DNA of 64,000 nt, taken from Bacteroidota bacterium. GTDB taxonomy: Bacteria; Bacteroidota; Bacteroidia; Flavobacteriales; Weeksellaceae. Below the pieces are notes generated by a model. That model saw only the letters and a list, made by a program, of their open reading frames with translations, was not told where the DNA came from and did no database searches. Position numbers and translations under genes: made by a program. Positions 43,529 to 52,728 of the stretch are shown one piece after another. Where the stretch lies: the NCBI GenBank assembly GCA_023386965.1, contig JAEWIR010000046.1, forward strand, positions 186,001 through 250,000. The letters are read 5' to 3'. Each line of letters starts with the position of its first letter. Within the stretch, counting starts at the first letter, position 1.

Positions 43529-44527
43529 ATGAAAGAAACTTACACTTCAACACTCAATGGCAGAACCGTAGTAATCACAGGGGCGAGCAGTGGTATTGGG
43601 CGTGCAGCTGCAGAAGCCTTTGCACGCGAAGGTTGCAATATTGTTTTGGCTGCACGGGGTCGTGAAGCACTGGACGAAACCGCACAGTTATGCCGTGACC
43701 TGGGTGCGGTGTCTCTGGCCGTACCCACTGATGTTTCAGTGGCTGCTGAGGTGCAGCAACTTGCCCAGACCGCCATGCAGTTCAACGGCAGGATTGATGT
43801 ATGGGTGAATAATGCCGGCGTGATGGCAACGGGCATGCTGGAGGATATGCCCATAGAGGCGGTGGACCAGATTATCAAAACGAATCTTTTAGGGTACCTG
43901 CATGGCGCTCATACTGTACTGCCGATTTTCAAGAAGCAGCAGGATGGGGTGCTAATCAATAATATTTCCATAGGCGGATGGATGCCTGCACCTTACGGCA
44001 CTGCTTATTCTGCCTCCAAATACGGTGTACGGGGTATGGTGGAAAGTTTGCAGGGTGAAGTATCGCATTTTCCGAACATTCATGTCTGTGCGATGTATCC
44101 CGCTATCCAACGGTCTACCGGCAATATGCATTCTGCAAAATACTCAGGCTTCAGTTCCAAAATCCCGCCGCTCTCGTTTGATCCGCGCGAACTGGCGGCT
44201 GCCATGGTTGAAACTGCAAAATACCCACGTAAAGAAGTGTATACAGACTGGTCGTCCGTGCTTTTCAAGACCGTATACGGAATGTTCCCTAAAACGGTCG
44301 TTAACACCGCGTCGGCGGCCATGCGGATGATGATGAAGAAAGATGCGCCTGAAGGTACCAACGGGAATATCCTGACACCTTCGGCGGAACCGCACCGTAT
44401 TTATGGTGAGACCATGCTACCGCCACCGTCCAAAACATCAAAAATGATAATGCTGTCCGGATTGCTGGCAGCAGGTGCGGTTATGCTTTGGAACCGTTCG
44501 CAAACTCAGGAGCGAAAGCACCTTTAG
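43529..44527 (+). CDS. SDR family oxidoreductase with a C-terminal membrane helix
   Basis: The 332-aa short-chain dehydrogenase has TGASSGIGRAAAEAFAREG at the N-terminus, NNAGVM, NISIGGWMP with the Ser and YSASKYGVRG with the catalytic Tyr-Lys pair. After about residue 260 comes an extension that ends in a hydrophobic helix (MIMLSGLLAAGAVMLW), so the enzyme may be membrane-attached. It completes a redox operon with the FAD-Rieske fusion and the aldo/keto reductase. Confidence 0.9.
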   Translation: MKETYTSTLNGRTVVITGASSGIGRAAAEAFAREGCNIVLAARGREALDETAQLCRDLGAVSLAVPTDVSVAAEVQQLAQTAMQFNGRIDVWVNNAGVMATGMLEDMPIEAVDQIIKTNLLGYLHGAHTVLPIFKKQQDGVLINNISIGGWMPAPYGTAYSASKYGVRGMVESLQGEVSHFPNIHVCAMYPAIQRSTGNMHSAKYSGFSSKIPPLSFDPRELAAAMVETAKYPRKEVYTDWSSVLFKTVYGMFPKTVVNTASAAMRMMMKKDAPEGTNGNILTPSAEPHRIYGETMLPPPSKTSKMIMLSGLLAAGAVMLWNRSQTQERKHL

Positions 44528-44637
44528 TGATAGGAAGTTTCCCGTCTTAGCCGATACTTTTCTTTAAAATCGCGCGGATTTATCATTGAGCTTGCTGAAA
44601 ATGTGTGATGAAGCGCTTGCTGACCTGTTTCCCGGCC
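44524..44637 (-). pseudogene. possible C-terminal remnant of an AraC-type regulator
   Basis: An open minus-strand frame of 37 codons without a start ends with SSMINPRDFKEKYRLRRE and a TAA. This resembles the end of the AraC-family DNA-binding domain (the usual SPSEFRxKYR). The rest of the domain is not present in any frame. The call rests on a short similarity only. Confidence 0.3.
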
Positions 44638-44685
44638 TTATCAGCCGAGGGGACAGACCGGTTTGCAGAATGCTCTAATTATACG

Positions 44686-44693
44686 TAATTTTG
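44686..44693 (+). promoter_or_regulatory. -7 promoter box
   Basis: TAATTTTG matches TAnnTTTG, 13 bases before the ATG at 44707. Confidence 0.6.
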
Positions 44694-44706
44694 CGAAAAA
44701 ATTACA

Positions 44707-46143
44707 ATGCCTTTAATCCAGCAAAAACTAACTCCAAAGCAGAAAGCATTAGCTATTAATCTGGATTCCAATATATACGGTACTTTTGCGGAAATAGGTG
44801 CGGGTCAGGAAACTGTGCGCCACTTTTTCAGGGCTGGGGGTGCCTCCAAAACTATTGCCAAGGCGATGTCAGCGTACGACAAGGACTTTTCGGACGCTAT
44901 TTACGGCAAGGAAGCACATAACCGCTATGTTACCCAGCACCGTCTCAGAAAAATGCTGAGGTATGAGGTGTCTCTTATTGAGGAGAGGCTCTCACGCGAA
45001 GATAATCCCGGCCGCCGCTTTTTTTCCTATGCCAATACGGTTACCACGATTAATTTCGACAAAACCCTGAAAGGTCACGGATGGGTAGGTGTACGTTTTC
45101 AGCGTGAGGAGACGGAAGGATACAGCGAGGTTGTCCTTCATGTTAAATTCAAGGAAAATAACACCACGCTGCAGCAGGAAACCCTGGGAAATCTGGGCGT
45201 TAACCTTATTTACGGTGCTTTTTTCTATAATGACAATCCACGGAGACTGATTGCTTCCTTATATGATGATATTGCTCTGGACGACCTGGAGATCGATATG
45301 ATTGATTTTATGGGGCCGGCCTTCGCCTATGTGGATAACCGTCTGATGAGTCTCCAGCTGGTAAAGAACGGAATGACCGATGCGGTGATCTTTACACCCG
45401 GTGGTAAGAATATGCTGCCCGCAGATCTGCTTTACCGTAAGAATATTTTTGCTGTACGGGGCAGTTTCCGGCCTGTAACCAAGGTTAATATTGACATGTT
45501 CGAAAGTGGCCTTAAAATGTTTATGGAAGATGCCGACTGTACCGAAAAGGAAACTGAAGTACTTTTTGAGATCACGATTTCTAACCTGAAAGGGGACGGC
45601 GATATTGATGAACGTGATTTCCTGGACAGGGTAGATGTCCTGGCTAACCTGGGTTATACCGTAATCATCTCCAATTTCTCTGAATATTACCGCCTTATCG
45701 ATTATTTCGCCGGTTATACGGGACTTAAAATCGGTATTGGAATGGGCGTGAACAATCTCCTTATGGTTTTTGATGAAAATTATTACAAGAATCTGTCAGG
45801 CGGGATTCTGGAAGCCTTCGGTAAATTCTTCAGAAATGATATGACCGTGTATCTTTATCCTTATAAAGATCCGGAAAACCATGAGATCCTGACTTCCAAT
45901 AACCTGCGGGTTAATGAAAACCTGAAGCAGCTTTACAAGTTCTTTAAACACAATAACAGAATTAAGGATATTGAAGCCTATCAGCCCCAGTACGCAGAGA
46001 TCTATTCCCGCGAGATATTGCGGATGATCACCGAGAACGAAAGCGGCTGGGAAGATCAGGTGCCGGACGGTGTGGCCGATTTGATAAAAGACCGCGGAAT
46101 GTTCGGATACAAGAACGAAGTAGAATTAAAGGAATTCACCTAA
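44707..46143 (+). CDS. conserved cytosolic protein of unknown function, 478 aa
   Basis: The protein starts near LTPKQKALAINLDSNIYGTF, followed by EIGAGQETVRHFFRAGGASK and later MIDFMGPAFAYVDNRLMSL. The same opening is found in a widespread but uncharacterised family of bacterial proteins of about 480 aa. There is no signal peptide, barrel or membrane helix. The GAGQE segment resembles no known nucleotide-binding loop with confidence. It is followed by a GAF protein after 11 bp. Confidence 0.7.
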   Translation: MPLIQQKLTPKQKALAINLDSNIYGTFAEIGAGQETVRHFFRAGGASKTIAKAMSAYDKDFSDAIYGKEAHNRYVTQHRLRKMLRYEVSLIEERLSREDNPGRRFFSYANTVTTINFDKTLKGHGWVGVRFQREETEGYSEVVLHVKFKENNTTLQQETLGNLGVNLIYGAFFYNDNPRRLIASLYDDIALDDLEIDMIDFMGPAFAYVDNRLMSLQLVKNGMTDAVIFTPGGKNMLPADLLYRKNIFAVRGSFRPVTKVNIDMFESGLKMFMEDADCTEKETEVLFEITISNLKGDGDIDERDFLDRVDVLANLGYTVIISNFSEYYRLIDYFAGYTGLKIGIGMGVNNLLMVFDENYYKNLSGGILEAFGKFFRNDMTVYLYPYKDPENHEILTSNNLRVNENLKQLYKFFKHNNRIKDIEAYQPQYAEIYSREILRMITENESGWEDQVPDGVADLIKDRGMFGYKNEVELKEFT

Positions 46144-46154
46144 ATAAAATTGCC

Positions 46155-46604
46155 ATGTCTGAAATAAAAAAACGTCTTTCCACCATCCTTGAAAGTCCAC
46201 ATTTCCCCACTGAAGAAAAACTTCAGAAAGTCTGTCATCTGCTGGATCAGGAAATTCCGTATTTCAACTGGACGGGATTCTACTTCCGGAATGGCGATAA
46301 GGAGGAACTGATCCTCGGCCCTTATGTAGGTGCTGAGACCGATCACACCGTTATTCCTTTCGGAAAAGGAATCTGCGGTCAGGTGGCTGTCTCCGGTGAA
46401 ACCTTTGTTGTTCCTGATGTACATGATCAGGACAATTATCTTTCCTGTTCCATCGATACCAAAGCTGAGATCGTTGTTCCTATCCTGAAAGATGGCCAGA
46501 ACGTGGGCCAAATTGACATCGATTCTCACAGTTTGGATCCCTTCACCACCGAAGACCGGGAAATGCTCGAGTGGCTTTGCGCCCAAGTGGCTAAAATCCT
46601 TTAG
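46155..46604 (+). CDS. GAF-domain protein, possibly a free-methionine-R-sulfoxide reductase
   Basis: The 149-aa single GAF domain has FNWTGFYFRNGDKEELILGP, GKGICGQVAVSGE and AEIVVPILKDGQ. Free-methionine sulfoxide reductases share this layout and use cysteines at the ICG position and near the SEIVVP strand. Here Cys at ICG and a Cys in YLSCS are present, but the usual IACD motif is absent. The enzymatic role is therefore only possible. Confidence 0.75.
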   Translation: MSEIKKRLSTILESPHFPTEEKLQKVCHLLDQEIPYFNWTGFYFRNGDKEELILGPYVGAETDHTVIPFGKGICGQVAVSGETFVVPDVHDQDNYLSCSIDTKAEIVVPILKDGQNVGQIDIDSHSLDPFTTEDREMLEWLCAQVAKIL

Positions 46605-46615
46605 CAAATACGTTT

Positions 46616-47353
46616 TTAGTCCGGGGAGTCCTGTACTTCAACCATCAACTGACGGTAGTAGGCATCATATTTCAGTATCCGCGTGCCGTACCAGGAAAAA
46701 GCTTCGCCGTCAGCAAGCATTATTGTGGTATCCGGAAGGTATTCCTTTAGTTCCGCGATATGTTTTTGCCGGAAAGGGTAGGGCTCGGAGGACAGCAGTA
46801 TGAGTCGGGCTCTTTTAAGGTCGGAAATTTCAACTGTTGGATATCTTGTTTGATGCTGAAAGATATTCCGGAAACCTAAGCGCGTCATTATTTCGTGGAT
46901 GAAGGTATCTGCGCCAACCGTCATATATGGTTCCTTCCAGATCAGATATGCTGTGGGAATTTTTAGTGTTGGTCGCAATCGATCAAAAATATCATTCGTC
47001 TGTTTGATGAAGCAGGCGGCCTTATCCGGTTTACCGAGCAGCTGCCCCAACTCAGACAGAAAGTTCACATGATCCTCCAGTGTGCTGATGTCTGTTAGCC
47101 ATACCCTAAATTCCTTTTCCAGTTCAAGCACCTGCTCCCTCTCATTTTCTTCCTTATTTGCGATGATGAGATCGGGTTGCAACGCTCTTATTTTCTCCAG
47201 CTTCAGGTTTTTGGTACCGCCTACAATGGGTACTTCTTTCACTCTGTCGGAAGGATGAATACAGAATTTGGTTCTGCCCACTATTTCACTGTGATCCAGT
47301 CCGAAGTCGAAGAGCGTTTGGGTAATCGACGGAACAAGTGAAACAATCCGCAT
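46616..47353 (-). CDS. BtuF-like helical-backbone substrate-binding protein without a signal peptide
   Basis: The 245-aa protein has the type III binding-protein start RIVSLVPSITQTLFDFGLD and IRALQPDLIIANKEEN, as in BtuF-type cobalamin-binding or siderophore-binding proteins. It has no signal peptide or lipobox, so it would stay in the cytosol, as some small homologues of this family do. It is followed by mgtE upstream on the same strand with a 9-bp gap, so the pair is probably co-transcribed. Confidence 0.82.
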   Translation of the reverse strand: MRIVSLVPSITQTLFDFGLDHSEIVGRTKFCIHPSDRVKEVPIVGGTKNLKLEKIRALQPDLIIANKEENEREQVLELEKEFRVWLTDISTLEDHVNFLSELGQLLGKPDKAACFIKQTNDIFDRLRPTLKIPTAYLIWKEPYMTVGADTFIHEIMTRLGFRNIFQHQTRYPTVEISDLKRARLILLSSEPYPFRQKHIAELKEYLPDTTIMLADGEAFSWYGTRILKYDAYYRQLMVEVQDSPD

Positions 47354-47362
47354 AAGCTGGTT

Positions 47363-48694
47363 TTAAAGAATTTTACCTGTAAGGAAGAGTCCTGCGATGG
47401 AAAAATAGATGATCAGTCCGGTTACATCCACCAGTGTGGCTACAAAGGGTGCCGATGAGGTGGCGGGATCGAGTTTAAATTTCTTCAGGATAAACGGAAC
47501 CATGGAACCCGAAAGTGTTCCCCAAAGAACGATCATTGCCAGGGAAATGCCGGCGCTTATGCCTACAAAAAACCAGTGTTCGCCATAATCAAACCAGCCC
47601 CATTTATGCCATAGCATAATTCTGAAAAAGCCGATGACTCCTAAAAAAGTACCCAGCACCAGGCCTGTGGTGACTTCCTTTTTCATAACGGTCCACCAGT
47701 CTTTCAGTGTGATTTCCTGGAGCGCCATTGCCCGGATGATCAGCGTAGCGGCCTGTGAGCCGGAGTTTCCACCGCTTGAAATAATCAATGGTATGAACAG
47801 TGCCAGTACAACCGCTTTTTCGATTTCATTTTCATAAAAGCCCATTACCGTAGCTGTGATAAGCTGAAGAAAGAAAAGTACGATCAGCCAAAGGCCTCTT
47901 TTCTTGATCATCTCAAACCAGTGGGTCTGGATATAAGGATCGTCCAGGGCGTCCATACCCCCGAATTTCTGGATGTCTTCCGTGTTCTGCTGCTCTACCT
48001 GGTCCAGGATGTCGTCAATGGTCACAATGCCCACCAGTACACCTGCCTCAGTGATGATCGGAAGGGCGTTCCGGTCATACTTTTCAAAGTACTGAACAGC
48101 ATCTTCACGCGATGTAGTGGTTTTGATGGCCACAAAATGATGGTCTGTAAGTTCAGAGACCAGCTGGTCTTCATCGGCCAGAAGCAGGTTGCGAATGTCC
48201 AGGTCATCAATAAGATGGTTGCGTTCGTCCACCACATAGAGGTAGTTGAGTGTTTCTACCTTCTTGCCCACTTTTTTAATTTGCTCAAAGCATTTCCTGA
48301 CCGTCCATTCATTCCGTATCTGGATATAATACGGCGTCATCATCCTGGCAATGCTGTCTTCATGGTAGCCTAACAGCTTCAGGGCGATGCGTCTTTCCTG
48401 CGGGTTCAGGAGGTTGATGGAATACTTGATGAGTTCGTCCGGAAAATCTTCAAAGAGTTCGGTCCTGTCATCCGGTGTCATGCCGTTCAGGATCTCGGAC
48501 ACTTCCTCGTTCCCGATACTGCGGATGGTTTCCTCCTGGAAATCAGCGTCAAGATGAGAGAAAACTGCGGCTTTAAATTTCTTGGGGATCTTCAGGAATT
48601 CCAGCAAACGTTCGTCCGCGCGCAGGTTACTCAACCTTTCGGCGATATCCGCAGGGTTTATTAAAATCTCATTTTCGTTCGCAGTCGTATTCAC
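47363..48694 (-). CDS. mgtE: magnesium transporter MgtE
   Basis: The 443-aa protein has an N-terminal helical MgtE_N domain (about 1-130), two CBS domains (about 131-260) and a five-helix transport domain after about 285 with the conserved SSGGNSGSQAATLIIRA and a late GSMVPFILKKFKLDPA. The only start is a GTG at 48694 because no ATG occurs before the first domain. A -7 box ends five bases upstream, so the transcript may be leaderless. Confidence 0.93.
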   Translation of the reverse strand: MNTTANENEILINPADIAERLSNLRADERLLEFLKIPKKFKAAVFSHLDADFQEETIRSIGNEEVSEILNGMTPDDRTELFEDFPDELIKYSINLLNPQERRIALKLLGYHEDSIARMMTPYYIQIRNEWTVRKCFEQIKKVGKKVETLNYLYVVDERNHLIDDLDIRNLLLADEDQLVSELTDHHFVAIKTTTSREDAVQYFEKYDRNALPIITEAGVLVGIVTIDDILDQVEQQNTEDIQKFGGMDALDDPYIQTHWFEMIKKRGLWLIVLFFLQLITATVMGFYENEIEKAVVLALFIPLIISSGGNSGSQAATLIIRAMALQEITLKDWWTVMKKEVTTGLVLGTFLGVIGFFRIMLWHKWGWFDYGEHWFFVGISAGISLAMIVLWGTLSGSMVPFILKKFKLDPATSSAPFVATLVDVTGLIIYFSIAGLFLTGKIL

Positions 48695-48699
48695 TGCTG

Positions 48700-48707
48700 C
48701 AAAAATA
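48700..48707 (-). promoter_or_regulatory. -7 promoter box for mgtE, likely leaderless GTG
   Basis: On the minus strand TATTTTTG ends five bases before the GTG start at 48694. Confidence 0.6.
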
Positions 48708-48769
48708 GCTGAAAAAATCCGATAAAGTATAGTTGGCTAAAGAGTGTATTACTGCCAAATACCGAAAAG

Positions 48770-49327
48770 TTACCTCTTCTTTTTCATATTCTGAGTAAGC
48801 TGTTTCAGGACGCCATTGGTCCCGATGCGGATCGAGTTTTGGGCCGAACCCATTATCCGGGCATTCTTCCGGAAAGTGTCATAAGAACTTTCGGAAACGA
48901 AATTTCCGTCGGCATCATACAGTTTCATACTTACCACCACCTGGCTGGAAAAAACGAACTGTCCCAGACCTACCTTAAAGAACTTCACATGGGGGATCAC
49001 CGCATGTGTAGCATTGTTATTGATACAGATTTCACGAATTGTATTACGGTCGGCATCCTCATAAGTCACCGGCATATCAACGCGAACCATACGGCGGTTG
49101 CGGTTATTTACGTAACTGTCCGACACGGCAGAGAAGAAGGCTTCATTGGTAGCATCCTTGATTTCGGCAACATCCGGGTATATTGAAGGTGTAAAATAGA
49201 TAATATTCTGGCTTTCCCGGCTGCCAGAGCGCTGTTCTGTAATTTTTACAATATCCTGTGCCGCCATTTCGGTGAAACCGGAAAAGAGTATGAATATAAA
49301 GGTGGAAAGTGTAAATTTGTAATACAT
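48770..49327 (-). CDS. secreted protein of unknown function, 185 aa
   Basis: The protein has a signal peptide ending MAAQ (about residue 23) and a soluble alpha/beta domain with NATHAVIPHVKFFKVG and VVVSMKLYDADGNFVS near the middle. I do not recognise the family. Its own promoter lies 13 bases upstream, and the gap to mgtE suggests it is monocistronic. Confidence 0.75.
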   Translation of the reverse strand: MYYKFTLSTFIFILFSGFTEMAAQDIVKITEQRSGSRESQNIIYFTPSIYPDVAEIKDATNEAFFSAVSDSYVNNRNRRMVRVDMPVTYEDADRNTIREICINNNATHAVIPHVKFFKVGLGQFVFSSQVVVSMKLYDADGNFVSESSYDTFRKNARIMGSAQNSIRIGTNGVLKQLTQNMKKKR

Positions 49328-49340
49328 AATGTTAACTGTG

Positions 49341-49348
49341 CAAATATA
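49341..49348 (-). promoter_or_regulatory. -7 promoter box
   Basis: On the minus strand TATATTTG lies 13 bases before the ATG at 49327. Confidence 0.6.
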
Positions 49349-49454
49349 CAGCCAACCTCAGCACTTGCCTTGAATTTTTTAAGAAATTTTTAACATTTTA
49401 TGTGTTTCAGGTATAATTGCTGGTGAGTACGCTTTATAATTAATAAAAAAGATG

Positions 49455-49462
49455 TACTTTTG
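49455..49462 (+). promoter_or_regulatory. -7 promoter box for rpsO
   Basis: TACTTTTG matches TAnnTTTG and gives a leader of about 33 nt. Confidence 0.6.
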
Positions 49463-49498
49463 CACCTCGATACATAATAATCATTAAATAATATTTGC

Positions 49499-49768
49499 AT
49501 GTACTTAACATCAGAGAAAAAAGCAGAAATCTTCGCTAAGCACGGAGGAAAAGCAGAGAACACAGGTTCTGCAGAAGGTCAAATTGCACTTTTTACCTTT
49601 AGAATTAACCACCTAACAGGTCACTTGAAGGCTAACCACAAAGATTTCAATACAGAGAGATCACTGGTGAAACTGGTAGGTAAAAGAAAAAGACTTCTTG
49701 ACTATCTGAAAGCTAAAGATATTACGAGATACAGAGCGATTATCGCTGAACTGGGAATCAGAAAATAA
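49499..49768 (+). CDS. rpsO: 30S ribosomal protein uS15
   Basis: The 89-aa protein has the S15 features NTGSAEGQIALFTFRINHLTGH, FNTERSLVKLVGKRKRLLDYL and RYRAIIAELGIRK. It binds the central domain of 16S rRNA. In many bacteria rpsO precedes pnp directly. Here a DUF4260 gene on the opposite strand separates the two and rpsO has its own terminator. Confidence 0.96.
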   Translation: MYLTSEKKAEIFAKHGGKAENTGSAEGQIALFTFRINHLTGHLKANHKDFNTERSLVKLVGKRKRLLDYLKAKDITRYRAIIAELGIRK

Positions 49769-49787
49769 TCTTTCTGCCAAAGCAATT

Positions 49788-49816
49788 AAGCAACTCCGAA
49801 AAGAGTTGCTTTTTTT
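49788..49816 (+). terminator. terminator of rpsO
   Basis: A perfect 9-bp stem (AAGCAACTC with GAGTTGCTT) with a 6-nt loop is followed by a T run. Confidence 0.88.
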
Positions 49817-50174
49817 ATGCCCGGTTTTTTCCAATCTTACCCAAATGTGTATTCCGGAAACTGTCCGAATATTTAAGTCCATATCCCAGCAGCCTGTCAA
49901 AAGCAGAATGCGAAAAGAGGATGATGCCAGCCAGTTCAATTTCTAGTGAAGAATAGTATTTTCCGGCGAGATAAATGATTGTGGCCAGTCCCATGTGATG
50001 GAAAAGATTATAGGTCCAGGCCCCGGCTTTTTGGCCAAAGATATATCCCAGCATAGAAAGGTCGGGCAGGAAGAAGAGGCCTAAAAACCACCACCAGGAC
50101 CAGCCTGAGGCTGCAAAAGCAAAGATGCCCAGAAGCAGCAGTGCGGCATACTCCAGTTGTAACACAGTTTTCAT
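49815..50174 (-). CDS. DUF4260 family membrane protein
   Basis: The 119-aa protein has three hydrophobic segments and the family features FFLPDLSMLGYIFG, YNLFHHMGLATI and LFSHSAFDRLLGYGLKY. The function is unknown. The ATG at 50174 places the first helix at the N-terminus. The longer frame would run into the pnp promoter region. It is inserted between rpsO and pnp on the opposite strand. Confidence 0.85.
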   Translation of the reverse strand: MKTVLQLEYAALLLLGIFAFAASGWSWWWFLGLFFLPDLSMLGYIFGQKAGAWTYNLFHHMGLATIIYLAGKYYSSLEIELAGIILFSHSAFDRLLGYGLKYSDSFRNTHLGKIGKNRA

Positions 50175-50261
50175 AGGTTTAGTTTGCGGGATTTGTCGGC
50201 ACCTGGCTAAATGTGTTACGTTGTGACGTGCTGCAGGATATTTTTTTAAATCCAAAAAATG

Positions 50262-50269
50262 TATCTTTG
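50262..50269 (+). promoter_or_regulatory. -7 promoter box for pnp
   Basis: TATCTTTG matches TAnnTTTG and gives a leader of about 68 nt before pnp. Confidence 0.6.
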
Positions 50270-50340
50270 TTGCCGAAAATTTAAATAGATTAAATACAGT
50301 AACCGCACTCAATACGGAGTGCCAAAGACGAACAGATTTT

Positions 50341-52674
50341 ATGAATGCTCCACAAGCAATTATTGAAAAAATTCAATTAAAGGATGGTAGAGAGATTACC
50401 ATCGAGACAGGGAAACTGGCCAAGCAGGCCAATGGATCTGTAGTAGTAAGAATGGGTGGAACAATGCTTCTTGCCACCGTTGTAGCCAACAAAGACGCAA
50501 GCCCGGGTGTGGATTTCCTTCCACTGACTGTAGATTACAGAGAGAAATTCTATTCAGGCGGTAAGATCCCCGGAAATTTTTTCAGAAGAGAGGCAAGACC
50601 ATCTGACGAGGAAATTTTAACAATGAGACTGGTAGACCGCGTTTTGCGTCCACTTTTCCCGGATGATTTCCATGCTGAGGTTCAGGTGATGATTTCCCTT
50701 ATTTCTTATGATAAAGAATGTATGCCAGAAGCACTGGCTGGTTTAGCTGCTTCTGCTGCCATCGCAATCACAGATATTCCTTTCAACGGACCGATGTCTG
50801 AGGTTACTGTTGCCAGAATCGACGGACAGTTGGTAATTAATCCAAGCAGAGAAAATTTAGAGAAAGCCGACCTTAACATCCTTGTAGGTGCTACCAAAGA
50901 TTCTATCGTAATGGTAGAAGGTGTGATGGATGAGATTACCGAAGAGGAAATGATTGAGGCCATCAAGTTTGCACATGAAGAGATCAAGGTGCAGGTGGAA
51001 GCTCAGGAGAGACTTGCAGAGAGAGTTGGCAAATCTTTACCAAAAAGAGAATACAGCCACGAAACTCATGACGAGGAAATTCGTGAGAAAGTTTGGAAAG
51101 AAACTTTCGATAAAGTGTATGAAGTAGCCAAAACCCCATCCGCAAAAGAAGAAAGACATGAAAACTTCAAGGCAGTTCTTGAGGAGTTCTTAGGTCAATA
51201 TTCAGAAGAAGAACTGGAAACAGTAAAGCCTTTCGCAAAAATCTATTTCCATGATGTGGAAAAAGAAGCGATGCGTCAGATGATTCTGAACGAGAAAATC
51301 CGTTTGGATGGCCGCACACCGGAAACCATCCGTCCGATCTGGTCGGAGATCGATTATCTACCGGGCGCGCACGGATCTGCGGTATTCACCAGAGGTGAAA
51401 CTCAGTCCTTAACAGCAGTTACTTTAGGTTCTGTTAAAGATGCCAACATGGTAGATTCCGTAGCCATCAATTACGACGAGAAATTCTTCCTTCACTATAA
51501 CTTCCCGCCATTCTCCACAGGTGAGGCCAGACCTTTAAGAGGAACCTCAAGAAGAGAGGTTGGTCACGGAAACTTAGCACAGCGTGCACTTTCAAGAATA
51601 ATTCCGGCAGAAAACCCATATACCATACGTATCGTTTCGGATATCCTGGAATCTAACGGTTCATCTTCAATGGCAACGGTTTGCGCCGGAACATTGGCTC
51701 TGATGGATGCAGGTGTACAAATTACAAAACCCGTTTCCGGGATTGCAATGGGATTGGTAACAGATCCTGAATCAGGTAAATTCACCGTACTTTCCGATAT
51801 CTTAGGAGACGAGGATCACCTGGGTGATATGGACTTTAAAGTAACCGGAACTGCAGACGGAATCACGGCTTGCCAAATGGATATCAAGATCCAGGGACTT
51901 TCTATGGACATCATGGAAACTGCACTGAAACAAGCAAGAGAAGGCCGTCTTCATATCCTTGGCGAAATGTTGAAGACCATCAATGCACCTAGGGTTGACG
52001 TTAAACCACACGCTCCGAAAATGGAAGTACTGGAGATTCCTAAGGAATTCATCGGTGCGGTTATCGGGCCTGGCGGTAAGATCATCCAGCAGATGCAGAA
52101 AGATTTCGATACCGTTATTGCGATTGAAGAAATCGGAGAGATCGGCAGAATTGAGATCTCCGGTGTTAGCAGAGAGAATATCAACGCAACGATTGCCGCC
52201 ATCAACGAAATCACTTTCGTTCCTGTTGTAGGGGAAGTTTACAACGGTAAAGTGGTGAAAGTAATGGATTTCGGTGCTTTCGTAGCGATTGCTAAAGGTA
52301 CTGAAGGCTTGCTGCACATCTCTGAGATTGAATGGAGCCGTCTGGACAAAGTTCCTTATAATGAAGGCGATATGGTAGAAGTGAAATTCATGGGTTATGA
52401 TGACCGTAAGAAAATGAAACTTTCACGTAAAGTACTTCTTGAGAGACCTCCAAGACCCGAACGTAAGGAAGGTGAAGGTGATAACCGCGAAAACCGTGGC
52501 CCAAGAAATGACCGCAGAGACGGTGGCGACAGAAGGCAGGGTGGAGACAGAAGACAAGGCAACGGCAGACCGGAACACAGCGGGCGCCAAACCGAAAAGC
52601 CAGCAGGCGATCATACCTTCAAGCCATTGAATGAAAGTGAACATACAGATGATGTGAAGCCGGAAGGATTCTAA
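50341..52674 (+). CDS. pnp: polyribonucleotide nucleotidyltransferase (PNPase)
   Basis: The 777-aa 3'-5' phosphorolytic exonuclease has two RNase PH domains (the second with NLAQRALSRIIP and SSMATVCAGTLAL), a KH domain with GAVIGPGGKIIQQM near residue 575 and an S1 domain with GEVYNGKVVKVMDFGAFVAI near 633. After the S1 domain comes a low-complexity, Arg/Gly/Asp-rich tail of about 70 residues, probably disordered and RNA-binding. It degrades mRNA in the cytosol. Confidence 0.96.
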   Translation: MNAPQAIIEKIQLKDGREITIETGKLAKQANGSVVVRMGGTMLLATVVANKDASPGVDFLPLTVDYREKFYSGGKIPGNFFRREARPSDEEILTMRLVDRVLRPLFPDDFHAEVQVMISLISYDKECMPEALAGLAASAAIAITDIPFNGPMSEVTVARIDGQLVINPSRENLEKADLNILVGATKDSIVMVEGVMDEITEEEMIEAIKFAHEEIKVQVEAQERLAERVGKSLPKREYSHETHDEEIREKVWKETFDKVYEVAKTPSAKEERHENFKAVLEEFLGQYSEEELETVKPFAKIYFHDVEKEAMRQMILNEKIRLDGRTPETIRPIWSEIDYLPGAHGSAVFTRGETQSLTAVTLGSVKDANMVDSVAINYDEKFFLHYNFPPFSTGEARPLRGTSRREVGHGNLAQRALSRIIPAENPYTIRIVSDILESNGSSSMATVCAGTLALMDAGVQITKPVSGIAMGLVTDPESGKFTVLSDILGDEDHLGDMDFKVTGTADGITACQMDIKIQGLSMDIMETALKQAREGRLHILGEMLKTINAPRVDVKPHAPKMEVLEIPKEFIGAVIGPGGKIIQQMQKDFDTVIAIEEIGEIGRIEISGVSRENINATIAAINEITFVPVVGEVYNGKVVKVMDFGAFVAIAKGTEGLLHISEIEWSRLDKVPYNEGDMVEVKFMGYDDRKKMKLSRKVLLERPPRPERKEGEGDNRENRGPRNDRRDGGDRRQGGDRRQGNGRPEHSGRQTEKPAGDHTFKPLNESEHTDDVKPEGF

Positions 52675-52695
52675 TTCTGAATGTGTATAAATACG

Positions 52696-52725
52696 AAACC
52701 ACCTTGTTATGAGGTGGTTTTTTTT
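52696..52725 (+). terminator. terminator of pnp
   Basis: A perfect 9-bp stem (AAACCACCT with AGGTGGTTT) with a 7-nt loop is followed by a T run. Confidence 0.9.
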
Positions 52726-52728
52726 GTA

